The translations under genes were made by a program, and so were the position numbers. A DNA stretch of 64,000 bases from Strix aluco (lineage: Eukaryota > Chordata > Aves > Strigiformes > Strigidae): positions 21,294,029-21,358,028 of the forward strand of contig NC_133933.1 of NCBI RefSeq assembly GCF_031877795.1, written 5' to 3'. This document shows positions 1-14,300 of the stretch, in pieces (within the stretch, counting starts at the first letter, position 1; each line of letters opens with the position of its first letter). A model generated the notes under the pieces. That model saw only the letters and a list, made by a program, of their open reading frames with translations. It had not been told where the DNA came from and made no database searches.

Positions 1-2152
1 TTCTTCCACAGACTGACATAGGTAGTCAAAAGTGATCTTGGTTTTTATTTTACCCCATGGAAAGATACCTTCACCTTTGATTATTTGTACCACAATAGTA
101 GCTAAAGACCCCAGGCAAATAGGGTATGAGAAATTTTAATGATTTCTTGTATTATTACAGTGAAGTAACACAGTGTTAACAAGAAAAGAGAGATGCCAAG
201 CTCTCATTCATGCATGCAGAAATCTGGATGGAATTAGGGAAAATTCCTAAATCTAAGGAGGAAGAAATAACACATGCAGAATGCTCCTGACTTGTGTTGC
301 AAGAGAGAGGACTGGAGTTATCTGGCACGATGCTGAAGACCCAGCAGAACCCAGCAATCCAATACTTAAAGAGAAAAGGAATACTTGAACCTGGAAGGGA
401 ATTGTCCACATCTACTTTGAATGTTTGGTGGGGAAAATAGCTTGAAAGCGCCAGACAAGACCTGGAGTTGGGGAAAAATAGATCAGTGCAAGTGTGCTAA
501 GCCACTACCTGACACTTGTCTCATTTTCTCTACCACATTAAGGGGAGGTTTTTGAACCACTAAGTGGAGGAGCTAAGATCACACTGAGAACACTTGCCAA
601 GCAAATAGATAAATTAATCAAAAATACAGGAGCAACAGCAGCTTCAGTGAGTGATAAAAGACGCTTCACCGCTGGAAAGTCATGACAAAAGCCCTGAGAG
701 GTAGCCTGCACTGAGGCAATTAGGTCATGAATACACAATGGGGCAGACTACAAGAGACATAATTATGAAAACAAACAAAGCCTGAACTACTGAATCAGAG
801 TCAATTATCAGAAAAGGAGAATCAAATTACAGTTCTGATTAAGTTGCATGTTTCAGCTGTGTGAAAGCACTTCTCTGCTGAAAGGCAACAAAGAAGCATT
901 AACTAGGACATTAAGAAAAAAAAGCATGAGAAGTGATGTCTAAGAAACTTGATTTTATTCCCTTAATGTAAACTGCAGTAGTGCCTGCAGAATCCAATCA
1001 CCATGCTGGGCCACATAAACAGGGAGACACAGTTCCTGCCCCAAAGAATTTGGAAGAGGACAAAACCGCATAGTTTTCACAAGAAGGATACACCATTTTG
1101 AGTACGTTTGATGGCAGGATCAAGAAAATGTTGTTCTCAGACTAAACAACTGAGAAGGTAAATAGAGCAGGATTCCTCTAGTGAACAGACACCTTCGCAA
1201 GCATATTTGTTGCCTACAAAGAGATCAGAGCAAGTCTTCCCAAGAACTGGAAAGTTTTGTGATAGTTAACATTGTCACTACATGCATTGCAGCTATTTGA
1301 TGAACGCAAATCACGTCCATCCTGGTAGCTTAAGTCTGAGCCCTACAAACTACTAAATTGAAATTATAGTCTGAATCAGTTGCTGTCATCCAGCAACTTA
1401 AATGCACATAGGTCCATTTGCACTACGAAGTCAACAACTTTGACGTTAAACTAGTTTTATTCCAAAGCACACATATATGCATCCCCACACAAATCCTTGT
1501 GCACAAAGTTCTTTCTATGCTTCATGGCAGAGAAAGTCAAAAGATGCAGCTTAACAGCTCTGAATGACACTCCCAGAAAAGTCTTCCCATGGAGATGCAC
1601 AGAAAGACAGGTCAGGTTTCTAATAATTTCAACATGCTTTACAAACTTGAAGCTTCAGAACGCTTACAGGAAAGGTCTTTATACAAATAGCCGGTTTTTG
1701 ACCAGGGAACAAAGTCCAAGTTCTCTCCTTCATAAGCCTACCTTGCACCCACTTTATTTCACATTAAACACTTGAAATACAAGACCTTCTGTCTCAACAT
1801 CTCCCATGCTCCAGTGCATTAACTAAGTCAAGCATCTATTTAGCAGTGCAATATTTGTGTATTTTAAAATCAGTCAGCTGAACTTTTGACAAATGCACTT
1901 TAATTTAGCACTTAAAAAAAAGAGCCTTGATTTGACTATTATAATGCTCTTACGGCAGAAGCACAGGGGAGAAGGATTCTCTGCAGCTACACCTTCACCC
2001 AGATTCAGAGAATTCACCCAAGAGAAAAGACTTATGCTGGAGAGGCTGCCTCTCAGGAACACACTCATAGCATTCCAGTAATTTGCATGACTAAAATTAT
2101 TCACTCATGAAAGTCTACGTAATTGATTATACTTGTAGCTGAAAACTGTTAC
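1..2152 (-). other. PPP1R21: PPP1R21 intron 9 (partial)
   Basis: Intronic by position, downstream of the exon 9 donor. Short open frames on both strands have no family resemblance or flanking splice sites. A stretch around 1015-1060 (cagggagacacagttcctgc and on) resembles a motif common in ancient amniote interspersed repeats, but the match is too short to name. Nothing else recognised. Confidence 0.75.
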
Positions 2153-2302
2153 CTTCTGATTTAACGGTGATATAGCATCTGTTGCAGAATCAATGGGAAA
2201 GATCTGTACCTTCTGCTCAGTGTATGTATGGAAGTTCAAAAGAGCTGTTACAAGTTCTTGAACAAAAGCCAGCGCCTGGCCAGCAAGGTCTCGCAACTTC
2301 AG
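2153..2302 (-). CDS. PPP1R21: PPP1R21 coding exon 9 (last in window)
   Basis: 150 nt, phase 0 to 0, residues 251-300. It starts LKLRDLAGQALAFVQELVTA and ends ISPLNQK, with acceptor TTTACAG and donor AAG followed by GTAACA. The mammalian LKMRD is LKLRD here: the codon at 2296-2294 is TTG. The next expected exon (family sequence FSQYLHEN) was not found in 1-2152 and should lie left of the window. Confidence 0.96.
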
Positions 2303-5300
2303 CTGTAAAGACAGTTATAAAATTATTATATTTGACTTGTACCTATTTAAATATGAAAAAAAATCTAGGGTTGGATACAAAAAATTGCTATCAATGATTT
2401 CTTTGTTACTAGTTCAGCTTAAAATACATAGCAGCAGTTATCTTTAATTTTTAGTTTATAAATAAACTACACTGTCACACAGAAGGGCATGTTTTTCTAT
2501 GATGACAAAGTACGTTTTTATTTTATACAATAGGTGATACTTTGCCTCTGCTGCATTTCTCAGTTAAGAGCATAGCACAATTATAGAAACCATCTTTGAA
2601 ATTAAGATTTCTAAAGACTAATAGACTAATTGCTGACAACAGCTCAGTTCTTTCAGTGTGGTGATCGTGAGAAATTTGTAATATCTGGTTGTAAGGAAAC
2701 CTAACTTTAATTAGTAAAAACCAATGAGGTTTTCTCCCAGAATAAAAAGTGTTCGCTTCTCTAACCAGTATCACTCAATTCTTACTCTCCCACCTGGACA
2801 GAACTGAGCTGCTGTTTGTGAATAAGGCTGTTCTGTGGCTTTAGTGCAGTAAGAGGGTATCCAAGAAGTGAACCCAAAACAGAACATTCTGAAAAAGCAA
2901 AGGCAACACAGAAGAAAACTACACTCTGTTGCGATTTATGTAGGAGAAAAGAAGGTTAAAGTGACATTTCAGCCAAGAATGACTTATCCTTCAGAGATGC
3001 ATTCCTAATGCTTCAATGGAGTATTAAATCAAGTAAATCTTGATTATGGGTCAGGAATGGTGGTGAGTAATTAACATACACAATCTGAGTATAATGACTG
3101 CATTAATTAACTATGCAAGGAAAGAAAACAGACAACATTACTGGTTTGCTGTCCTTTACACTGCAGCCAGTGCTAATACACTAACATTTTGCCTCCACTG
3201 GCAAAGCCAGTCAAAAATCTGTCCTGGAACATTTTCAAGACTGCAGATCTTGAAGCATGAGGCTGGCTGACACAGTGCTAGCAGAAAATAGTAAAGGGAG
3301 AAACTCTTCACATAGTTAGTCAGATTTCTCTTAGAACTCAGCAACAGGTTTACGCTGCTTCCATCTCAAAACTGGACAGCAGGTCACCTGTTCTCACAGC
3401 AGACATATTAGCAACAAGGTCTCTTTATAAGGACTTCTGAAGAATGGAGAAAGCAGCTATTTGAAGTCTTCCTACAGTGGCACCTGAATGCATTAACTTG
3501 AAAGTTCGAGACATATCATATAAGCAAACAGAAGAAACACTGAGTGCTGTGGAGCCCATCCTCAGTCGTAGCAAAACAGGAAAATTTTGACTGCATCAAG
3601 GTATCTGATTTACTACTGCAAAAAGCCTTAATATATTTAGCTATTCACAGAAAACGAATGCTCATTTTTGAATACTGAGTAAACCACTTTCCCAAGGAAA
3701 CTGATGCAATTACAGATATGAACAGAAACTGATTTGGTTTTTTTAAATAATATTTAATAAGGGAGATATGGCTGCAAGTGAGAGGTGTTTTGGCAAGAAG
3801 TATCCCATAAAATACAAGCGAACCACACAGAGTTCTCAAAGATACAGGATTTATTCCTTAAAAGGTTTGTGACTAGTGACAAGTAATATTAACTAGCATG
3901 GTATTCTAGCATACACACTAACATACAGTTTCCAAATGCAAACATTCTTTGGGGCTCAAGTGATGTGAGTGAAGAAGCTCAGTTTGAGGGAAAAATGAAT
4001 TTAAGATACCAAAACTAACTTTTTTCTACAAAAAGCTTAAGACCCCTAAACTAACGTAGTTTTAACCAACTTTAAAAATGAAAAGTTCCAAGTTCTAGCT
4101 TACTGCAGGTTGGCATAGTAAGAGAATGTTTTGTGTATCTTTAGTAAGGGACAAATATTAAACCTTTTTGCCATTCTTTTTAGAAAGGCATGCCTGAGTT
4201 AATGCCTACAGTAATCATCAGCCAGTAGCCAATGGATTAACTCTCATGAAGTGAGGTGAACTTGACTTCTCGATGTAAGAACAGATTAGACTACCTTTTG
4301 AAAAGCACAAAGGCTCTGTGGGCAGACATTCCCTTGGAATATCACAGTAGTACAAAGATAGGCTATCTTCTGCCATTCTGAGTCACCAGAATGATTGGTT
4401 TTATTCAGTATCTGTGCAGAAAGTTGCATCTTTACACACAAAACCACAAAAAGTGCTTACCTGGTATCTTCTGTTGTGTAACGGTACATTCAGAGCATTG
4501 TATCGATTAGATCCTACAGGACAAAAATTCAGTTATATGCACTTAATTGTGGTTTTTTTTAAGACACACTTATTGGTAAATACTGATTTTTTTTCTAAAA
4601 TATAAAATTTAATGGCAGTATTATTACAGTTCATGTAAGTAATATTAACTAAAAAGATTAGTTAAAATATTAACTAAAAAGGCTTCAATAAAGTAGGCCT
4701 AAACAACTTCACTTAAGAACCGTTAACTGTGACTCAGTGGAGAGAAAGCACTGCCATACTTGCCTCAGACTATAAGTCAAATTTAACCATCTGAACCCCC
4801 TGAATTTTATAGGTAAGAGCAGAATCCTCTTGTCCAAAAAACCAGTATTCATCACTAACAAGGGTGCAAATCTTTTAAAAAAAAAACCCACCCTTAAAGA
4901 ATTCAAGATCTTCAAATTCCAATTACATTCCAGGGGCTGCCGAATGGTTTGCACATTTTAAAAAAGCTCCTGTACGTACTTGATTTGTTGATAATTTAGA
5001 GTAAGATGTATTCTCCATCTGTTCCAGTTACAGAGCAACTAGAATGATTATTCAATTACAACCAGGCACAATTTTTAAAGAGGTTAGAGGGATATTTGTA
5101 CCTAGACAACAGCTTACAAAGTCTTATAGATGTAAAAGGGATAATATCCATCCTCAATTAAATGGAATAATAACCACTTTAAAATCTGGACACAAAGGAA
5201 ATGTACAGCTTCTTATTCCTTTTGTATCATTCACATTTGACAATTAACACATGAGAAGAGGTAGTTGCATTCAGAACACTGTCCAAAATTACTGAATCCT

Positions 5301-8300
5301 ACTGGTAAGTAAATGCTTCAGAAAACTTTTTTTGTTATTTTTCTACTCTCAAAATCATGCTCAGCAGTCAACAAGTCACTTGATTGTTACTGAAACTGAT
5401 GCCAGCTGCTAGTTACACTTAAAACCAACTACAGAGCCTATAGCAACACAGTTGGAATCCACAGCAGACAAACATTTCCCGACTTTCTCTCATTCTTCTA
5501 ATGAGAGACACCAATGATCTGTCCACTATTTGCAGCGTTTTCTACCCAAGTAAAAACATTATGCTATGGCAGCCGAGTGAACGGATAAACGAATTATTTG
5601 CATCAAAGTTCCACTACAGTGATAACCACCTGTAAAAAAAAAAAATCACCAGAGAAGTAGAAATAGGCAGCAGATGCCAAGAAAAAAGGGAAGAGGGTAT
5701 CAACTCAAGGCATCAACATCTAAGCATAATACGCTGTATTAGAGTCAACATTGCCTAAAGAAAAGATGATCTAGTGTCTCTAAGCCAAGACTTGCTGAAT
5801 TGCCAACCCAGTGGAGAACTTGGAAGGCTCGCCCCTGCAGCGCCCCACCAGATCAGCTTTTAGAGAACCTAAGGCTATTTAAAACATTGTCATCAAGTTT
5901 TAAACTGAATGAAAAATGCAGAAGCTACCAATAAAATGTACCAGAAATTCAACAGCCTGTTTTCACTTCTCCGCTCCTTCACCCTTACTTTCAGCTTTTT
6001 CGCTATTCCCGGTCCTCCTAGTCTCACTGCCAGAAGAGTAGAGACTGCTGCCTGCCCAAGTACAACCTTGTGTTCCAGCTATTCACAAAAGCACCCAGTA
6101 CACAGCACTGATCTGGCACATACTAACTGATTCTTGTACCAAGACAATGCAAAGGCTGAGTACTCCTAACTTCATGGTATCCTCTGCACTTCAGTTTATC
6201 TAAGAGCAGTTGGAAAGAAAGCAGGAAAAAAAAAAAAGATTGCTTCAGGTAACGGTCTCCAAATTTAAAGGGGTTTTTTCCCTGAAAAGATGAACAAGTT
6301 TGAGACAAACCACAGGTAAGAATTAGTCTGGGTGTTCTCTGATCAGACATGAGACATGCTGACAGACTTCTCACTAAGTCTAGACAATTACTGATGCAAT
6401 GCCTCATTAAGTCAACTGCTCCGCAGCCACTGGTTTGTCCCATTTTCACTTACTGTAACTCTTGAATATACCCTACCAAAAATAATACTCTGAGATAACT
6501 AAAGAAATCTTTGTGGAAAAAACAGTAAATTGACAGTGTTCCTTCATCTTTTACAATATTCTGTCAACACTAAGCAAGACAAGTGGCAAATTACTCAAAA
6601 GCCTTCAAAATTTTTAATTTTCATTAGATACATATAAATATAAAAACTTGCTATTTTAAGATCACTAAAGATTATGGTGAGTATTAGGAACACTTACTAC
6701 AATTACTTCCAAAGTGTCCGTTCAGATGTCCAACACTTCTTACAGCTGATACATTTTAATTCATAAAGAGTACTTCCTCCAGATGGACACCCAAAATTAA
6801 ACAAGAAACCCAGACCAAGGCAATACGTACTTGTGTCATTAAAAGGTACTTTCTCATTGATTATGCATAGAGATTCTTCCAGTCTACTGCCCAAAGCTGC
6901 TTGAAGATTCTTTAACTGTTGCTGGCTAAATAACAGAAGAGAAACGAAAAACCACACATGCACATTGTAAACCTTTAAGATTTATTCTGTATCACCAACA
7001 CCATAGCTCACCATAAGCATCCCCTGAGTGTACAGGAATCTGTCTCTTTCAAGAGGTTAAATATAAATAAGACAGTAGGAATAATTTTTCTTCCTTTATG
7101 TCATATTTGATATATGACACTGTATTTTAATCCCTAACAAATGCAGTGAAAGCTGCAATAAATTGTTGTAAATCCTAAATTCCATTCTTGAGAAGCTTAC
7201 CTTATTTCAGAGTTAACCTTTACATTATTTTCCAATTCCACAATTATTGTATTAAGCTATAGGAAAGTATTCTATTGGAATTTGAATGGAAATGCAAAAG
7301 GACCTTTAAATTAGTTACTAACATGCAATTAGTGAGTTGTTGATAATTCAGTTAACTACGTCACATCACTATTAGAAATACCTCCCAAGCTCTTCAAAGT
7401 CCAATATTTAATCACTGCTATGATACGGCCCATTCCCACAAGACTTGGCAATTATGTTTCTGATGCATTCTCAAATGATTTTTCTCTAGATCTGCTTCAC
7501 TGACATTTGGTTGTGTATATAGATGTGAACCTAAGATATTAGGATTACTAATATCATTAGTATAGATTCTTGAGATGAACAGTAACATATTCCAGCATTA
7601 TCTACATATGTCAAAGATTACTGCATATTGATTCAGACCAAATTCCACACCTTACCCAACTTAGGCCCCCAAATTCTTCACTGTTTTGCTTCCCGTTTGA
7701 CATCTAGAACTCCTGCACATATACTTGAGGGGGGCGGGGGGGGGGGAGGTATCAAAAAATGACAGTTTTTTCCTTTTTTACAAAAACATTTGATAGGTGG
7801 AAGTCTATCAGGACTAACAAGGAAAAAGAATTCAAAATAGACAAGGACAAGTAAGATATGAAGAAACCGGCCAATAATAGCTCATGCACATTAACAAACA
7901 TTTTTCTTGAAAAGTAGCTCCAAAATTTCACAGAAACTATACAGCACGAACCACAGTAGCACTGGGCACGATAGAAAATAAACTCAAAGACAAACTGCGA
8001 AAGTACAGATGTTTCCTTTTTGTACTACAGAGGAATGGCAAACAAGTAGTTTGATATGTTTTGTTTTACATTCTGCCCTTTAATTTTCAAGGCACAAGTC
8101 TCATATTCCCTGGCTTTCCTGAATAAACCATGGGTGTCAGAGGCAAATGGATCCCTTCCCCTGAAAGAATGGGGAAAACAGAAAAGCAGTACTCTCAAAG
8201 GCATCTTCTGTCATGTGTTCATTAGATGCTGATTTCAGTGTTGAAAATAAAGAAGTGTTAGGCTTTATTATTTTTAAAAAGCCTCCCTTCTTAAATAGTA

Positions 8301-11300
8301 GGGACAATTTCTTACAATGACATTAATTACCCAGCCAACCTAGAACATGACAGACAAGCTCTGAACTGAAGACTACACTGTTTTTCAAACACCACAGAAA
8401 AGCAAATAGCAGCAAAACAGCTTTCATCCTCCTTTGCAAGTCATTCTTCATGAAATCCTGGCCTGTATTAGAGGAGTTATTGGAATACAAGTACCTGCAT
8501 CTCTGAAAATAATTAAAATACATACTTCAAGGTTACCATCTGAAAGAAGGAACTCTTCATCTTATCATTCACTATGCAATTTATCCATTACATTAAAGAT
8601 CTACACTGCATATATATCTTTAAAAAAATGCACCTGAATAATCAACTTCAGAGAAGTGCACCCTAATTTGATTTGACCCACAGTCCTCAACTTCTTCCCA
8701 TTTTCTACAAGTTGTCTTCAAGACAATGAAGGTATTTCAAAACTATCAATACAACCCTTCAACAAACTTTCAAATATTCTAGCTGAGTGTTATACTTAAA
8801 GCAAAAGTGATTGTTCAAGAAGCTTTTGGGGTGGAGGGGGATTTTTGAAATTCTTTTCAGTCAGTTGTCTCAGCATGCCTTGCTCAAGCTTTGTTTTTAG
8901 AAGCAGTTTGTAAAAACTCATACAACTTTGTTTCACATAAGTTCAGTAGTTTCTTTTCTTTTTATAACATTCCATTACAAATAAATTCTTCAAGCTTTCA
9001 TCAACTTCACAACTACTTAAAATAGCTTGGTGACAAAACTGTTCTTACTGAAAGTTGAATCTGTGGGACTTTCTAGTTATATACTCAGCAGAAGGAAAAG
9101 GGGTCTGACCCACATAGTCTTGATGTTAATGTGCTATTGACCAGTATTTTGAGTTTTATCAGGTTTTTTTTTTAAAAGGTATTATTTTCTAAAAATATTC
9201 CAGTTAATCTTTTACAGCAGTTAAATCAATTTTTCATTATATTAAATAAAAACACTTACCATTCTTCAGTTCGAAGCCTACAGTCCTTAGCTTCTCTTTC
9301 TAGTGTCTGAGACTTGATCTTTATGCAAGAAGATAATCTCACAATGTAAGTACTGACACAGCAAGACATTTCATTTCAAAACTTTTCAAACTTGCAAGTA
9401 AAACTCCTTACTTCTAATTTCGCTTTATCATTCTGCAGTTTTTCCACGGTATCCGTGTATTTCCTTGTTAAACTGTCCACCACAGCTTGATGCTGCGCAG
9501 CATCAGTTTCTAAAACCTCAAGTCTAGTTCTCAGCTCCGCTTCTAAACGTTTGTGCTGCTCATCTGCTTCAAAGAACTAAAAGAAGAAATGCAGAGCTCA
9601 TATGAAAGCTTAATTTTACACCAATTTAATTAGCCAGTCCAGGTTAATAACATTTCTATTTGTCTGAGAAGTAGTACTTGTTATGATGATATTTACAGAG
9701 AAAAGATTCAGGAATACTCTGTATTTATTAACGCTTTGTAGTAGCAAGCATTCCTTAAATATATTGCCAATTAACAGTAGACACCTGAAAAATTAAAGTT
9801 GAACCATAAGGTCCTTCTGGAGTTTTCTAAACCAAAGTGAAATGCATTCTATTTCAGTAAAGTAATTCCTGACTTAATTACAGCAACTGGCAGAAAGTAT
9901 TTTAAGCTTTAAGGCAATTCTGAAACAGTTAGTGAACTAAAAAGAAGTTTCCACCCAGTACCAACTATATGGCTATTTTCAGTAAAGTAGCTAAGTGTCA
10001 CCAAAAGTTAAAAATCTAAATGAGAAAACACATACTGAGTTATTCCACATACTGTCTTAAGAATCTTAAGTCAAAATACGTTTCCATTTGCCCAGTGAAC
10101 ATCTTTGTAAACAAGCTATGCAATCTAATCTACTGTTTTGCATACAATTAAGCTTCTATACCCACTAGTTTTCAGATGGCGTTTTATTTTATCTTCGGTC
10201 ATGTGACCAGTTTTCTGAACTAAGAAGGATAAAAAAGTTTCACTCACAAGTATATGTAGTCGTTCATTCTCTTCTATTTTCTTCTGAAGATCTTCATTGA
10301 AGACACTTTTCTGCTCTTGACTCAACTGAGATGAGGATTCTGCACTTTTCTAAAAGAAAGAAAATGCATTCACTACCTCCAAGTCTCTGGGGGTATCCCA
10401 AAGTCCATCCCTAAGTATATGAAAACTCTTCCCATTGCTAATTCCCAATAGAGGCACATGAGTATATACGTTACTTACATTGACTAATACATCAAAAGGT
10501 ATGCATATTGCACACAGCATGAGCCTAAAAGCAGCACTTTCTCCTTCACACCATTGTTACTGTATAGTGGTAGCATGCTAACTCAATAAGGACTCAGGAA
10601 AGCCTCTACTCAGGCATCACATTCACACACACAAAACTGCTTGTATGGGCAGGTACCCATTTGAATCTTGCATGATTCCATGCAGTCAGTAATACGAAAC
10701 CCTACAGACATGGGCTTATTAGGTTTGGTAGCTGTGTGTAAGGCACATCTGCCCCCACTAAGTGTCCACGTGTAAGCTGGTCTGGTCTCAGCAAGGACCA
10801 GGAATAATCACTGAAAGCAGACTACCCCACGGCAGGCTGTAGCACAAGGTGGCACTGGAAACACAGGGTCTTCGCTGTCTGCCAACTACCCTAAGAATTC
10901 AGGCAACTCTGCCAACTGTTTCCTCATTTTTCACCCATTTCATCCAAAAGGTTCATGCACCACTAGTGAATCCCATACTACTTCTCTGCTGAACAAAGGT
11001 AGTACCACCACCAAATGAAAGGGAGACTGTTCACATTCAAACTTAACGCTAAACTTCAAGTGCTTGGAACAGCTAGGACAGCTAAGCCACCTCTGCATTT
11101 GATATCAGCCTACGATCTACAACACCCGAGACATGGGCATATGTTCTCTTCCTTCTACAAGGACTGCAGTCTGACATAGATCATCTATCTGAATCTTAAT
11201 CTAAATAGCTTCAGATGTGATTTACGTGGTCTCCCAACAGCAAGTCTCTGAAGTAAGGGTGGTATGGAATATACTGGGAGTGTGTTCAATATAATGTACG

Positions 11301-14300
11301 TACTCAGTGAGGCCCGACAGGTAAAACTAAAGGGAACATATTTAAAAGGTAGTACAAACACTTTTTAAGAAAGAAATACAGAATTGTGCATTCTGACAGC
11401 TGAACAGGAAAGTCAGTGGCAATGGTTTGCAAAGCTACTCAAGCCAGGCTGAGGTCCTTCAAAGTTTGGAAACATGCCTAGGGAAGTGATAAGTTACATA
11501 AAATGAAATAAAATAACAGAAGGGTCAAGATGCATTTTGGAGAACAATCTACTACAGTGTCTGAATAATGTAAGTCAGAGGTACTATGCTTATCAAGGAA
11601 CTGGATAGCAAAAAAATGCATGAGAGCTTCAGAAAAAAGGAAGATAATCATATTACTAGTCAGCTGAATGATTTCTTTAATGTCAGTCTTCATTGCTACA
11701 GCATTTTGGGAGCTAACCAAAAAGAAAAGATTATAGTAATTAAAAGGGGTTTCCTGATAAGAGGAAGGTAGCAAAGGATGCTTGACAATTATTTAAGTCC
11801 AGACACACCACCCCTGGAATTCTGACGTTACGTACGGACGACATGGCTGATCTTAGACTAAACATGGTATAATCAGGTTTAATCAGCACGCATTTTGGCA
11901 GAGAAAGATCTCAGTACTGAAATTATACTGTCACTTTGAAATAACATACAGAACACTAGCTAAAAATTTAGATTTCAAAGTATCTGACAAGATTCACACA
12001 AGAGCTGACTAGAAAAGCTACAATCATAGGCTGAAGAGTTAACCATTGACATCAAAATTACAAATCAAGGAGGTGGGGATAGGAAATGAGGGGTGATCAG
12101 TTTTCATCATAGCAGTAGATTAATCACAGAGCTCCAAGATCTTTCCCAGCTGTTTGAACACTTCCTAAATACCTGGAAAAGGAGATGGCAATTCAGTATC
12201 AGTTAGTTGATGCACTAGAAGAGTACAGAACTACTCCACATGTATTATATGAATCAATACCTTAGTGGTTATTTTCACTAACATCAGTTAATAACACAAG
12301 TTCTGACAAAAATATTGAGCTCAACTCTTGACACAAGGCAACTACTGCTAGAAATCAGGGTAAGACATTGACAGGTGAGGAGCAGACATCTGCTAAGCAA
12401 GGTTTTTGCCTTTAGCACATACCTTATTCTTCTTGCCCTTAGCTTCACTTAATGCAAGTTCATCTTGAAGTAACTCCACCCGCTTGGCAAGTTGCTGATT
12501 TCGAAAGGTCAAGCTGTCCATTTCTTGTTGCAGTTTTCTCAGCGATTGATCCTTCATCTTCAGTTGCTCCTGAATGACCAAAAAGTTTAATTTTAAAACT
12601 TTCACATTTACTTTCACACATGTTTTTAGTAAGAAGTATCACATTAAAAAAAGAGAACGCGTTAAAGAATTGCTTTCTTCACTATTTCATGACTGAAGAG
12701 ACTAAAAGTATTGCTTTTAAACCAAAAAACAGCATTCACTTCCTTGAACTGCCACAGATCACACTCAAGTAGGTACTTCATCCTATAATTTAACCATCAA
12801 GAAGCAACCTTCCACTTTTAAAGTCAGCACCTACAGAGAACAATGAAGATTAGTTGCAGAACAGAAATTCCTTCTTTACTCTTTTAATCACAATACTTTG
12901 AGTAAAAGTATTCTCATTTACCTATTTTTTCACAAGCTTAATACATCTGACACAAAAGTTTTTAGAGATTACCTTCAGAGAAGCAGAGTTTGCTTGCTCA
13001 TCTACAACCCCTTTTTTCAGCACTTGGTTCTGAGCTCGAAGCTGAAAGATAAGAGATGCCAGTAACTATGCAAGACAGAGGAATAAATAAAAGTCATTCA
13101 TTAGAATGTGCATAAAGCATCATATTCTCTCATGAGAGCACCAGATGTGCATGCTTTTTAAAGTATTCTGTTCAGGTAGATAGGAGTGATATCAGGTTGA
13201 AAAAAGTATCCAATTCATAACCTGAATGGCCAAGAAACAAGAAGTCACTGTACCATTTGGTCAAATAGAACATGATTCTTACTCAATAAATATCTTGGAA
13301 GATTAGTTACTTGGATATAGTTAAGGTTTGAAGAACAGTGAAGAAGTATGGAAAAGTTGCAACTTCTTCCTTGCCTAATAAAGTTCTTGCTCATATTCAG
13401 TGCCTCTCCACTCTTCTCCCCAAAACTGTTCATGACTCATTCTGGAACATAAACAGGGCTCACAATAAAGGCAAAATCCCTATCAATTCAGGAAGAGTTT
13501 AACTACACGCTAATGCAAAAATGCTTATTACTGGTAGTAGCAGATGATCCAGAGAGAACAGCTTGAGAAACACTTCAGGAAAATGCATAAAAAGCATCGG
13601 AAAAAAAAGCCCTCCAAGACTTACTTATATAGTTCACAAATCTGAGCTAAATTCACTGCGGTGAAAAGTGATACTTAAGAAATCTATTTCCCAGTCACTT
13701 CACAGAGTACCTCTACCCTGCAGCAATGAGGATACCGACAGTTCCATCTTCCCATTCCTTGATAACTGCTTGAATCCTGGTTTCTTCAATGGCAGTTTGT
13801 ATTCATTTGATATGTTTGAGTCCAGCTGTTGCAGATATAAATTAAAAGGGTTTGCACAGTTTTTGGGAATACCTCTGGCAGATGCATAGAAGGCAAGATT
13901 CAATGTAAAACAGCAATGGCTAACCTTTTCAGTCTGATGACTGAATATATTTGAAAGGTCAGAAGTCAGTTGACATTGCTAAGCACAGGCTTTTGCCCTG
14001 CAGTATTCCCACTGTGCTGCTCATGCATCACAAAGGCAAAAGAAACTTGCAAGAGCAACACAGAAAGACTTCCAAGCACAGGGTTTCCCTAGGAAGAAAA
14101 AGCAGTGCAGTAGTTTTCTATGCCTTTTTTCTGCCACAGCTACTAATGTAGGAACACATCAGGTGCACTGAATGAACAAGCTCAATCATGCTGCACTGAG
14201 ATACCCAAACTGAAGTGTGATCCACCAAAGGCTGTCACAAGTTGAAAAAGCCTTTTGACTACTACTACCATCAGGGTTGTGTGAGAGAGCCAGAAGCTGC

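Noticed and set aside
1..2152. Search for PPP1R21 exon 10
   Set aside because: No segment encoding the expected FSQYLHEN-type sequence with splice sites was found; the exon probably lies outside the window.
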